Positions 36,827-45,305 of a DNA stretch of 64,000 nucleotides are shown here, piece after piece. The notes beneath the pieces are model-generated. The model was not told where the DNA came from, searched no databases, and worked only from the letters and a program-made list of their open reading frames with translations. Origin of the DNA: Phycisphaeraceae bacterium (GTDB taxonomy: Bacteria; Planctomycetota; Phycisphaerae; Phycisphaerales; Phycisphaeraceae); assembly GCA_020849625.1 (NCBI GenBank), contig JADLFV010000030.1, positions 1 through 64,000 on the forward strand, read 5' to 3'. Position 1 is the stretch's first letter. The number at the start of each line of letters is the position of its first letter. Both the position numbers and the translations under genes were made by a program.

Positions 36827-36915
36827 GCAGTAGGGAGTAGGCAGTAGGCAGTAGGGTTTGGATTTCAGTGACGTATCCTGCTACAACCCCTACACCCTAC
36901 TCCCTACACCCTGCC
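36827..36915. repeat. Inverted array pair, unit GGCAGTA (period 7)
   Basis: Left arm 36827-36857 (GGCAGTA, GGGAGTA units) and right arm about 36879-36915 (CCTACAC, CCTACTC, CCTACAC, CCTGCC units), with a spacer of about 22 nt. It fills the gap from the isomerase stop to 2 nt before the lipid kinase start and so replaces any Shine-Dalgarno there. Confidence 0.85.
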
Positions 36916-36917
36916 CT

Positions 36918-37829
36918 ATGCCTGCACGTGTTGTCATCCTGGCCAATCCCTACAGCGGCAGTGGCGCCAACCGGCGAACGGTCGATGAGTTGTCGTTGAA
37001 GCTGTCAGCCGCGAGCTTGGACGCCCATGCTATCTGGGACCTGACCGAGCGGCGGCGGGTGCTCAGCGATCCGCTGCTGGATCGGCACGTGCAATGCGTG
37101 ATCTCAGCCGGCGGCGACGGCTCGCTGGGCGCGGTGGTCAATGAACTGCACCTGGCAGGCAACCTGGCCAAGGCCACGCTGGCGGTGCTGCCGCTGGGCA
37201 GTGAAAATCTGGTGGCGCACGAACTGGGTTTCGCCATCGATCTGGACGCCTTGGTGGCAGCGGTCAAGCGGGGGCGCAGCCGCACGATCGATCTGGCCCA
37301 GGCGGGCGATCGGCTGATGCTGCTGTGCATGACGGCCGGGTTCGACGCGGAGGTCGTCCATCGCCTCGATCGCTGGCGGCGTAGCAAAGTGAACCTCAAG
37401 CGCGTGGGGCGGATCAGTTACGTCCCGCGCACGTTGGGAGCGCTGCGCGACTATCACTATCCGGGGCTGACCCTGGAAGCGGACGGCCGAACGATCCACG
37501 GGGCCCACGTGTACGTCTTCAACTTCGCTCTGTACGGGGCGAAGATTCCACTGGCTTTCGACACCCGCTGCGATGACGGGCTGCTGGACTACCTGGTGCT
37601 GCAACGCCCGGGGCGAGCGATGTATGCCGGCTACATGTTCGCCATGCTGCGCCGCCGCCACCTGCAGCGCAGCGACGTAATCCACGGCCGGGCCGCCCGG
37701 CTGCGCATCAGCGGCCAGGCCCCGCTGCAACTGGACGGCGATCCCCTGCCTCTGACGCCGCCGCTGGATATCCACGTCCTGCCGGCCGCGTGGCGGGTGA
37801 TCGACACGGCGCAAGACAGTAGCAAGTAG
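36918..37829 (+). CDS. Diacylglycerol/lipid kinase family protein (YegS/DgkB-like)
   Basis: 303 residues. ANPYSGSGANRR (about residues 9-20) and VISAGGDGSLGAVVNELH (about 60-77) are the nucleotide-binding signatures of the DAGK catalytic domain, and GSENLVAHELG matches the G-T-x-N-D-x-A-R-x-L-G region. Phosphorylates a diacylglycerol-like or sphingoid lipid. The start is directly after a repeat array with no ribosome binding site. The 3' end runs into another array. Confidence 0.87.
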   Translation: MPARVVILANPYSGSGANRRTVDELSLKLSAASLDAHAIWDLTERRRVLSDPLLDRHVQCVISAGGDGSLGAVVNELHLAGNLAKATLAVLPLGSENLVAHELGFAIDLDALVAAVKRGRSRTIDLAQAGDRLMLLCMTAGFDAEVVHRLDRWRRSKVNLKRVGRISYVPRTLGALRDYHYPGLTLEADGRTIHGAHVYVFNFALYGAKIPLAFDTRCDDGLLDYLVLQRPGRAMYAGYMFAMLRRRHLQRSDVIHGRAARLRISGQAPLQLDGDPLPLTPPLDIHVLPAAWRVIDTAQDSSK

Positions 37830-37850
37830 CAGGTAGCAAGCAGTGGCAAG
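37815..37850. repeat. Single-arm array, unit about AGCAAGT (period 7)
   Basis: AGTAGCAAGTAGCAGGTAGC followed by AAGCAGTGGCAAG overlaps the last codons of the lipid kinase gene (its final residues QDSSK) and runs into the intergenic gap. Related in sequence to the GGCAGTA arrays 0.9 kb upstream. No second arm is visible. Confidence 0.65.
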
Positions 37851-37865
37851 ATCGGAGGAGGGGTA

Positions 37866-38519
37866 TCAGTTCCCTTTGCCTCGTTCCTGCTCGTAGGCGG
37901 CAATCTCCTGCTGCGTCACGCCCAGCCACTCGAGCATCTGCTGGTCGTAGATGTCCTGGTGATCGGGATTGGAAAAATCCAGACGCAGTTCATTGATGAC
38001 CTTGGTGCCCTGACGAATCCAAGTGTTCCATGTCACCTGCCCGAAGTGGTCGAAGATGAACGCGCCCATCGGGCCGCGCATGGGCGGACCATCCAGGCGC
38101 GGCTGCAACTGACCGCTGCGGCGATCCAGGATCATGCCTTCCTCGTCCACATCCTCCGCCTGCGCTTGATCGGCAATCTCCACCTGCGGCGGCGTGCGCC
38201 CCATCTGCTCCAGCAGCGAACCCATCGCCCGCTGCGGCATCACGTCGCCTCGGCTGGCGGCAATGAGGTAACCTTTTTCCAGCAACGCGGCCGCCTCGTC
38301 GGTCCGGTCCAGCTTGATCAGCACCTGCCCGCGCAACTGGTAGGCACGTGACATCTGATCGTTGAGCTTCAACGCTTCAGCCAATGCCTGCTCCGCTTCC
38401 AGGTAGCGCTGGGCATCTTTGTAGGCATTGCCCAGGCTGAAATAAGCCATGTCGTCCGGGGCCTCGCGGGCCATCTGCTCCCATTGGGCGATCCGTGCAT
38501 CGATGTCTTGTTTGCTCAT
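37866..38519 (-). CDS. TPR protein fused to a YggX-like Fe(II)-trafficking domain
   Basis: 217 residues. Two to three tetratricopeptide repeats (about residues 20-105; MAYFSLGNAYKDAQRYLEAE is typical), a variable linker, and a C-terminal part (about 165-210) GQVTWNTWIRQGTKVINELR with LDFSNPDHQDIYDQQMLEWL. This follows the pattern of YggX (W-x-x-W, TK-x-INE, DP-x-x-x-x), a small protein implicated in iron trafficking and protection of Fe-S clusters. The N-terminal cysteine of free-standing YggX is replaced by the TPR module. TATGCT ends 6 nt before the ATG. Confidence 0.78.
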   Translation of the reverse strand: MSKQDIDARIAQWEQMAREAPDDMAYFSLGNAYKDAQRYLEAEQALAEALKLNDQMSRAYQLRGQVLIKLDRTDEAAALLEKGYLIAASRGDVMPQRAMGSLLEQMGRTPPQVEIADQAQAEDVDEEGMILDRRSGQLQPRLDGPPMRGPMGAFIFDHFGQVTWNTWIRQGTKVINELRLDFSNPDHQDIYDQQMLEWLGVTQQEIAAYEQERGKGN

Positions 38520-38525
38520 GCCCTA

Positions 38526-38553
38526 AGCATAGCGGCAGGGCGGGGGGAGACAA
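38526..38553 (-). promoter_or_regulatory. Candidate promoter of the TPR-YggX gene, partly within a repeat array
   Basis: On the minus strand TATGCT (38531-38526) ends 6 nt before ATG 38519, and TTGTCT (38553-38548) lies 16 nt upstream as a possible -35. The -35-like word belongs to the GACAAGG array, so the array may supply part of the promoter. The transcript would be leaderless. Confidence 0.4.
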
Positions 38554-38653
38554 GGAGGCATGAAGACAGGGAGACATGAAGACAAGCAGACAAGGAGCTC
38601 GTTGTCCCAGGCGCTCTGCGTGCAATCCCCTTGACTCCTTGTCCCCTTGTCTG
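38545..38653. repeat. Inverted array pair, unit AGACAAGG (period about 8)
   Basis: Left arm about 38545-38598 (GAGACAAGG, GAAGACAGG, GAGACATGA, GACAAGCA units) and a shorter right arm about 38629-38653 (CCTTGACT, CCTTGTCC, CCTTGTCT). They lie between the divergent TPR-YggX and AddB-like genes. Confidence 0.8.
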
Positions 38654-38687
38654 CCACGTCGCGCGAGCTTGTGATACAACTTCACCC

Positions 38688-41447
38688 ATGGCCGCCGAGC
38701 GCATCTTCCTGGGTTGGGACGCACCGGCTCTGCCGCGGGTTGCGGCGTGGCTGCGTCAGCGTTTCGGCGAGCTATTGGATCAGCCCATCCTGGCGGTGCC
38801 AGCCGCCAACGCCGGCCGCCGGCTGCTGGAACTGCTGGTCGAGCAGGCCGGTGGTGCCCTGGCCTGTCAGCCGGACATCGTGACCCTTGGCCGCCTGCCC
38901 GAGCGTTTGTATCAGTCGCCGCTGCCGATCGCCGATGACTGGACCGCGCAGCTCGCCTGGCTCTCTGCCCTGCGTCATCTGGATGGCGAAATGCTGCGCC
39001 CGCTGTTGCCGCAATTGCCGGACGAGAACGATCTTTCCGCCTGGTGGGCGCTGGGGCAGCAGTTGGATGGCCTGCGTCAGGATCTGGCTGCGGCAGGCAT
39101 GACGCTGGAAAAACTGATTGAGCGCACACGACAATTGAATCTCGACTGTTCCGGGGGCGCCCTGCCGCGCTTCGAGGCGATCCTGTCCGTCGAGCGGGCG
39201 TACCTGGCTGACCTGCAAGCGCGCGGGCTTTGTGATCAGCAACAGGCCCGCATGCAGGCGATTGCGTCGCGCACCTGCGCCTTGGAGCGTCCCATCGTGC
39301 TGATCTGCACGCCGGACCTCAATCAGCAGTTGGCCCGCATGCTCGCTTTGTTGCCGGGTGAGGTTATCGCGCTGATCCATGCGCCCGATGAGCAAGGCGA
39401 AGGCTTCGACGGCCTCGGCCGCTTCGTCAGCTCACACTGGCGCCGGCAACAGCCACCGATCGCAGGCGACCAGTTGCACTTTACGGATCGGCCTGCCGAT
39501 CAGGCCCGGCTGGTCGTCGAAACGTTGCAGTCATGGTCCGTGGCGGCGAACCAGGTCACCGTGGGCCTGATCGACACCAGCCTGGCAGCGATGGTGCGAC
39601 GGGGCATCGAGCATGCCGGCGCATCAGCCCGCGACGCGGCTGGACGTCCATTGGGATGCAGTCGTCCCGCCACGCTGCTGCGGGCCCTGGGCGAGTTCGC
39701 CTCCTCGCACCGCTTCGATGCTTTTGCCGCGCTGCTTCGTCATCCCGACATCACCGACTACGTCGCACAACTAGCCGGGACCGAAGACTGGTTGACGTTG
39801 CTGGACGAGTATGCGCAGCGCCACCTGCACGGCCGGTTGTTCGGCCAATGGTTAACCGAGGGTGATCGGCAGGTGAAGCTCAAGCGAATGTGGGATCGCA
39901 TCGCGCCGCTGGCGCCGCCGCCGCAGGAGCAGCGCAAGTTGCCGCAGTGGTCGCAGCCGATCGCCGCGGCCCTGGAGGCGGTGTATGGTCGGCGTGCGCT
40001 GCACCGTTACGCGCCCGAGGATCACAGCCTGGTCAGCGCCCTGGAAATGCTGGGTAATGCGCTTCGGCAATGGGCGGACATGGATGTCACAGACGACCTG
40101 GCCCCGACCGTCGATTTCGCGGCGGCGATCAATCTTCTGCTGCAATCGCTGGAAAGCCGCAGCGTACCGGAGCCCGCCGACGCAAGCGCCATCGAGTTGG
40201 CCGGCTTGCTGGAACTGCCGCTGGATGATGCGCCGCACCTGATCCTGGTGGGGCTCAACGAGTTGTCGCAGGCGGGCGGCGATCCATTTCTGCCCGATTC
40301 GGTCCGCCGATCGCTGGGACTGCCCGACAGCGAGCATCGCCTGGCCCGCGATCGGTATCTGCTCAGCGCCATGTTGCACAGCCGCAAGGTGGCGTTGATC
40401 GCCGGCCGCAGCAGCGGGGAAGGTGAGCCGATGGCCCCGAGCCGGCTGCTGCTTGCATGCGATGATCAGCAACTCGTCGATCGCATCGCCGCGTTCTACG
40501 CGGAAGCGAACGACGAGGATGCCTCACCACCTGCCGCCTTGTTGACACCGGGTGACGGTCACCTGCTGATTCCCTTGCCGCAGGATTCGCCGTCCATCAA
40601 CGAACTGCCCGTCACTGCCTTCCGCGACTACCTGGCCTGTCCCTATCGCTTCTACCTCAAGCACGTGCTCAAGCTGTGCGGCATCGACGACCACGTGGTG
40701 GAGATGGACGCCCTGGCCTTCGGCAGCCTGGCTCATGAGCTGATGCAGGGTTTTGCCCAAAGCGATCTGCGCGACAGCGCTGTGGCGCAGGACATCGCGC
40801 GATTCCTAGGCGATCAACTCGACGCCCTGGCGCGGCGACGCTTCGGCAGCGAGCCGAGCGTGCTGGTGCAGTTGCAGATCGAACAGTTGCGACAGCGCAT
40901 GAACGCCATGGCAGCCCGTCAGGCTCAGTGGCGCAGCGAGGGTTGGCGCATTGACCCCAAGCACATCGAGCGGGACATGAAGGCCCAGATCGTTGTTGAC
41001 GACCAGCCGTTCACCGTTACCGGCCGCATCGATCGCATCGACATCCACGACGCGCTGGGCTATCGCATCCTCGATTACAAAACCTCCGAGCGGGGGCGCA
41101 GTCCGCAGCAGACGCATCGCAAGCGCAGTCAATGGCAGGATTTACAGCTCCCGCTGTACCTGGACTTGGCCACCGCCCGGGGCATCAGCGGCACCGTCGC
41201 GCTCGGTTACATCAACCTGCCCAAGAAGGTCAGCGAGGTGGACCTGAAGCTGGCCGCGTGGAGTGATGAGGAACTGTCTGAAGCGCGTAATGTGCGCGAC
41301 CAGGTGATCCGTAACGTGCGGGCCGGCAACTTCTGGCCGCCGAAGGAGCGGCCGCAGTTTGAGGATGACTTCTCCGGCATCTGCGCCGATGGGGCGTTCG
41401 ATCGGGCCGGCCTGATCCGCGCCAGTGAAAGGGCGGGCCGGCCATGA
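38688..41447 (+). CDS. addB: AddB-like exonuclease subunit (PD-(D/E)XK)
   Basis: 919 residues. The N-terminal two thirds is an inactivated helicase-like region without a Walker A motif. The C-terminal nuclease contains AFRDYLACPYRFYLKHVLKL (Cys and aromatic residues as in AddB), AFGSLAHELMQGF, then GRIDRIDIHD and YRILDYKTSERG, which give the Asp and D-x-K catalytic residues. Together with the AddA-like protein encoded next (4-nt overlap) it should process double-strand DNA ends for recombination. The start at ATG 38688 (MAAERIFLGWD) fits the family beginning. Confidence 0.85.
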   Translation: MAAERIFLGWDAPALPRVAAWLRQRFGELLDQPILAVPAANAGRRLLELLVEQAGGALACQPDIVTLGRLPERLYQSPLPIADDWTAQLAWLSALRHLDGEMLRPLLPQLPDENDLSAWWALGQQLDGLRQDLAAAGMTLEKLIERTRQLNLDCSGGALPRFEAILSVERAYLADLQARGLCDQQQARMQAIASRTCALERPIVLICTPDLNQQLARMLALLPGEVIALIHAPDEQGEGFDGLGRFVSSHWRRQQPPIAGDQLHFTDRPADQARLVVETLQSWSVAANQVTVGLIDTSLAAMVRRGIEHAGASARDAAGRPLGCSRPATLLRALGEFASSHRFDAFAALLRHPDITDYVAQLAGTEDWLTLLDEYAQRHLHGRLFGQWLTEGDRQVKLKRMWDRIAPLAPPPQEQRKLPQWSQPIAAALEAVYGRRALHRYAPEDHSLVSALEMLGNALRQWADMDVTDDLAPTVDFAAAINLLLQSLESRSVPEPADASAIELAGLLELPLDDAPHLILVGLNELSQAGGDPFLPDSVRRSLGLPDSEHRLARDRYLLSAMLHSRKVALIAGRSSGEGEPMAPSRLLLACDDQQLVDRIAAFYAEANDEDASPPAALLTPGDGHLLIPLPQDSPSINELPVTAFRDYLACPYRFYLKHVLKLCGIDDHVVEMDALAFGSLAHELMQGFAQSDLRDSAVAQDIARFLGDQLDALARRRFGSEPSVLVQLQIEQLRQRMNAMAARQAQWRSEGWRIDPKHIERDMKAQIVVDDQPFTVTGRIDRIDIHDALGYRILDYKTSERGRSPQQTHRKRSQWQDLQLPLYLDLATARGISGTVALGYINLPKKVSEVDLKLAAWSDEELSEARNVRDQVIRNVRAGNFWPPKERPQFEDDFSGICADGAFDRAGLIRASERAGRP

Positions 41448-44400
41448 GCGCGACGATGCACGAAATCTGCCGCGCCTCGGCCGGCTCGGGCAAAACGCAC
41501 CAGTTGACCGGGCGCTACCTGCGCCTGTTGGCGGAGGGCGTTGATCCTTCGACGGTGATGGCCTCGACCTTCACCCGCAAGGCGGCCGGTGAAATCCTTG
41601 GCCGCGTGCTGGGACGATTGGCCAGGGCGGCCCAACATGACAAAGACCGCGGCGAATTATCGAAATCGTTGCAGATGAAGCTCACGCAGGCCGACTGCCT
41701 GCGCATGCTGCGGCAGTTGGCTGATACCCTGCACCGCCTGGCTATCGGCACGCTCGACAGTTTCTTCCATCGCGTGGCCCACAGTTTCGCCCTGGAATTG
41801 CAACTGCCGCTGCAGCCGATGCTGATCGACGAGCGCAGCGCCGCGGCCGAGCAGTTGCGCCTCACCGCCATCGAAGCCATGCTCGGCGAGCACGATCTGC
41901 CCACGTTGATGGACCTGCTGCGGCGGCTGGATCACAACGCCAAGCGATCGGTGACCGAGACGATCGACGGGATCGTGCGCGATTTTCACGCTGCGTACCG
42001 GGCAGCCCCCGATAAGGCCGCGTGGTCGGCACTGACCGTGCCGCCGGCCGTGGATGATGACCAACTGCAGCAATTGATCGCCCAACTGGTCGAAACCGCA
42101 TGGGATTTCCCCGATAAACGTTGGCACAAGGCCTGGGACAGGCTCTGCACCAGCATCCTCGATCGCGACTGGGAAGCGGTGGCGTTGGATTCACTGATCG
42201 GGCGTCTGATCAGCGGCGAGGGCTACTACAACAAGCCGTTTCCACCGGATTTCGCCGCGGCCCTGGCACCGATCGTTCAGCAGGCCGGTCACGCGCTGCA
42301 CGAGCGCCTCGCCAATCGCACGAAGGGTTATCACGATTTGCTGCAGCGCTTCGATCAGCAGGACGCCGCCCTACGTCGCCGCCGCAACCTGATGCTGTTC
42401 AGCGACGTGACCTACAAGCTAGCCCACGATCTGCCGCGCCTGGGCGATGACGTGCTGCTGGAGATTTACTATCGCCTCGACGGCCGTGTGCGTCACATGC
42501 TGCTGGATGAGTTTCAGGACACCAGCCACGACCAGTGGACGATTCTCGAACCCGTCGCCCAGGAGCTGACCAGCGATATGACCGCCGAGCGCAGCTTTTA
42601 CTGCGTGGGCGACGCCAAGCAGGCGATCTACGGCTGGCGCGGCGGCTGCGCGGAGTTGTTCACGCATATCGAAAAAGAGTTGGCCGGCGGTTCGATCTAT
42701 GTGAGCACACTGGCCAGAAGCTATCGCTCGTCGCAGGTGATCCTTGACGCGGTCAACCGGGTGTTCAGCGATCTGTCGCACAATCCGGTGCTGTCGGAAT
42801 ACCCGGCGGTGACGCAGAATTGGGACCGTCGCTACGACGAGCACAAAGCTGCCAGGGACATGCCCGGCTACGTGCGCTTTGAAACCACAGCCGCTGATCT
42901 GGCGGACGATGAGCCGGGCAATAATGACAGTGATGATGACACGGATGCGGTGGACAATCACTGGCTATGCGTGGCCCGGCGCATCGCGGAGATTCACAAC
43001 GCGGACCCCGCGCGCAGCATCGGCGTCCTGGTGCAGCGCAACAGCCAAATTCCGCTGCTGCTGCACGAACTGGCGAAGGTCAACGTCCAGGCCAGCGGTG
43101 AAGGCGGCTACGACATCGCTGACGATCCCGCGGTGGCGGTGATGCTCAGCGCCCTGCTGCTGGCCGATCATCCTGGACACAGTGCCGCGACATTCCACGT
43201 GCTGCATTCGCCGCTGGCGGCCGTGCTGGGATTGAGTGATGACAAGCCGGCCACGGTGCGCCGCGCGGGCCTGGCGATCCGCAGGCGGTTGATCGACGAA
43301 GGATATCCAGCGGTGATCGCCGACTGGACGCGCCGCGTGGCCCGCTACTGCGATGAAAGTCACCTGCAGCGCCTGGAGCAATTGGCGCAGCTCGCCGAGC
43401 GCTTTGAGCCAGCCACCACGCTGCGCTGCGGTGACTTTGTACGCTTCGTGCAGTCCAGCCGGGTGGATTTCGCCAGTGCGGCCCGCGTGCGGCTGATGAC
43501 GGTGCACGGCGCCAAGGGTCTGGGATTCGATGCGGTGGTGCTGGCGGACCTGGATAGCCAGATGCATCTTCGCCGCGAGTTGCTGGTCGATCGCGCCAGC
43601 GCCACCTCGCCGGTGCGAGCGGTCTTTGCCAATCCTCGCAAGGAATTGCTGCACCTGATGCCGCAGGTCGAGCAGGCAGCCCACCGCGCCGAAGCTGAGG
43701 AACTCAACGAGGAATTGTGCACGTTGTACGTGGCCATGACCAGGGCCAGGCAGGGGTTGTACGTGATGGTCCGCTCCATGCGGCGCGGCCTTCGGAAGCA
43801 GTCGCATGCCCGCATCCTGCTGCACGCCCTGGCGAATCTCTCCGAGCCGCCGATTGAGCAGAAGGTGTTGTTCGAGCAGGGCGATCCGCAATGGATGAAG
43901 CGCGATCGAACCGCCTCGCCGCCATCAGCCGCAGCGCCGCAGCCCGCGATTCAACTGAAGCTGCCCAGGTCCAAGGCTGCGGCCCGCTCGTTGACGCGCG
44001 TCAGTCCCTCCGGGCTGCACCACGGCGGGCAGGTCGCGGCAGCCGATCTGCTCCGCCTCGAGGCGCACGGCGGCATGGAGCATGGCACGCAGGTTCACGA
44101 GCGATTCGCCAAACTCAGCTTCGTCGATGACGAGGGCGACGATGAGGTCAAAGCGGAACTGGCCGACTACATCAGGCATCCCGCCATCCACCAGGCCCTT
44201 TGCCGTGCTGATACCATCGAACTGTGGCGAGAAAGGCCTTTCGCCGTGCGCGATGGCGACCGCCTGCTCAGTGGCGTGTTCGATCGCGTCACGTTCCAAC
44301 CCGGCGGCCGGGCTGTCATTATCGACTACAAGACCGATACGCAACCCGACGCCGAGCGCTACCGCCCGCAACTGCAGGCCTATCGCCGCGCTTTGGCGAA

Positions 44401-44476
44401 ACTGCGTGGCCTGGATGAGTCCGCCATCACGTGCCTACTGCTATTCGTCGGCTGTGGGGAAGTGGTCGAGGTTTAA
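41444..44476 (+). CDS. addA: AddA-like UvrD/Rep helicase-nuclease
   Basis: 1010 residues, SF1A helicase with a C-terminal nuclease. Motif I is ASAGSGKTHQL (about residues 12-22), motif II MLLDEFQDTSHDQW, motif III GDAKQAIYGWRGG, motif IV region LARSYRSSQVI, motif V VHGAKGLGFDAVVL and motif VI YVAMTRARQGLYVM. A PD-(D/E)XK nuclease at the end is shown by GVFDRVTF and AVIIDYKTD. It translocates on DNA and forms the AddAB end-resection complex with the overlapping upstream gene. The stop overlaps the convergent phosphoesterase by 4 nt. Confidence 0.88.
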   Translation: MSATMHEICRASAGSGKTHQLTGRYLRLLAEGVDPSTVMASTFTRKAAGEILGRVLGRLARAAQHDKDRGELSKSLQMKLTQADCLRMLRQLADTLHRLAIGTLDSFFHRVAHSFALELQLPLQPMLIDERSAAAEQLRLTAIEAMLGEHDLPTLMDLLRRLDHNAKRSVTETIDGIVRDFHAAYRAAPDKAAWSALTVPPAVDDDQLQQLIAQLVETAWDFPDKRWHKAWDRLCTSILDRDWEAVALDSLIGRLISGEGYYNKPFPPDFAAALAPIVQQAGHALHERLANRTKGYHDLLQRFDQQDAALRRRRNLMLFSDVTYKLAHDLPRLGDDVLLEIYYRLDGRVRHMLLDEFQDTSHDQWTILEPVAQELTSDMTAERSFYCVGDAKQAIYGWRGGCAELFTHIEKELAGGSIYVSTLARSYRSSQVILDAVNRVFSDLSHNPVLSEYPAVTQNWDRRYDEHKAARDMPGYVRFETTAADLADDEPGNNDSDDDTDAVDNHWLCVARRIAEIHNADPARSIGVLVQRNSQIPLLLHELAKVNVQASGEGGYDIADDPAVAVMLSALLLADHPGHSAATFHVLHSPLAAVLGLSDDKPATVRRAGLAIRRRLIDEGYPAVIADWTRRVARYCDESHLQRLEQLAQLAERFEPATTLRCGDFVRFVQSSRVDFASAARVRLMTVHGAKGLGFDAVVLADLDSQMHLRRELLVDRASATSPVRAVFANPRKELLHLMPQVEQAAHRAEAEELNEELCTLYVAMTRARQGLYVMVRSMRRGLRKQSHARILLHALANLSEPPIEQKVLFEQGDPQWMKRDRTASPPSAAAPQPAIQLKLPRSKAAARSLTRVSPSGLHHGGQVAAADLLRLEAHGGMEHGTQVHERFAKLSFVDDEGDDEVKAELADYIRHPAIHQALCRADTIELWRERPFAVRDGDRLLSGVFDRVTFQPGGRAVIIDYKTDTQPDAERYRPQLQAYRRALAKLRGLDESAITCLLLFVGCGEVVEV

Positions 44477-45255
44477 TCCTGCGGGCGCGACAACGCTTCA
44501 TCGGCGATTAACTCGTACGTCCAGTCACTATCCAGCGTGTGCAGGACCATGCCCGTGACGTTGCCGCCGGGCGGGTAGTGCGGCTCGTGGACGACGCTGT
44601 AACAGGCGGGGCACCAGAGGCGCGGTAATGAATCATGGTTGAAGGTCGCGTGCCAGTGGACGTGGCCGGAAGCGACCAGGCGAACGTTGGGGCTATCGAG
44701 CAGATGGAGAATGTGTTGGCGCGGTTCGGGATCGATCTGCCAGTAGGCTTCGCGGCCGGTGGGGTTTTCGTCGCATTGGTAGAGATAGGGCGGCATGTGC
44801 GAAAACAGCGCGATGGGCAGCTCGGTATCGAGTGCGGATTGCAGCCAGTGGAGTTGATCGCGTTCCCGGGCCAGGCCGCTGCCGGTGATCTGGGAATTGA
44901 TGCCGATCAGACGCCAGCCGCCGACATCGCAGACGAAGCGGTCGTTGCCGAGGATGTCGATCCACTGACCGACGGCGGGCTCGGTGACGACGTGGCGGCC
45001 GATGCTGAGCTTGTTGCCGACGTCATGGTTGCCGGGAAGTGCATAGAAAGGACAACCAAAGCTCGCCAGCAGATCGCGGCCGCGGCGGAGGCTGTCAGCA
45101 TCCTGCGGGCCCAGCTCGACCAGGTCGCCGGTGAACACGATCAGGTCGGGCGCCAGGCGTTGCACAAGCTGCCGCACAACCTCCATGCGTCGCGGGTCAT
45201 CGTGCGGCCGGGCGTCGAGGTGGAAATCACTGCACTGAAGCAGGCGTAGCGTCAT
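44473..45255 (-). CDS. Metallophosphoesterase (calcineurin-like, CpdA type)
   Basis: 260 residues. The metal-binding motifs of the calcineurin-like fold are all present: D-x-H in QCSDFHLD, GD in VFTGDLVE, GNHD in ALPGNHDVG, a histidine in LFSHMPP and GHVH in VASGHVHW. Closest in layout to the cyclic-nucleotide phosphodiesterase CpdA/Icc group, though the substrate could be another phosphodiester. Cytoplasmic (no signal peptide). Divergent from the YyaL-type gene. Confidence 0.88.
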   Translation of the reverse strand: MTLRLLQCSDFHLDARPHDDPRRMEVVRQLVQRLAPDLIVFTGDLVELGPQDADSLRRGRDLLASFGCPFYALPGNHDVGNKLSIGRHVVTEPAVGQWIDILGNDRFVCDVGGWRLIGINSQITGSGLARERDQLHWLQSALDTELPIALFSHMPPYLYQCDENPTGREAYWQIDPEPRQHILHLLDSPNVRLVASGHVHWHATFNHDSLPRLWCPACYSVVHEPHYPPGGNVTGMVLHTLDSDWTYELIADEALSRPQD

Positions 45256-45305
45256 AGGGGTTTACCGCAGGGCTGGGATCGGTGTAAGATGGCGGCACAT
45301 CTGTC

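Noticed and set aside
38688-44476. TTCCGGGGG as the Chi sequence of the AddAB-like enzyme
   Set aside because: Orientation of the 18 copies is almost balanced (10 plus, 8 minus), and many lie in clusters or tandem pairs. Chi sites are expected to be biased toward one strand per replichore. A whole-genome count would be needed to reopen the idea.
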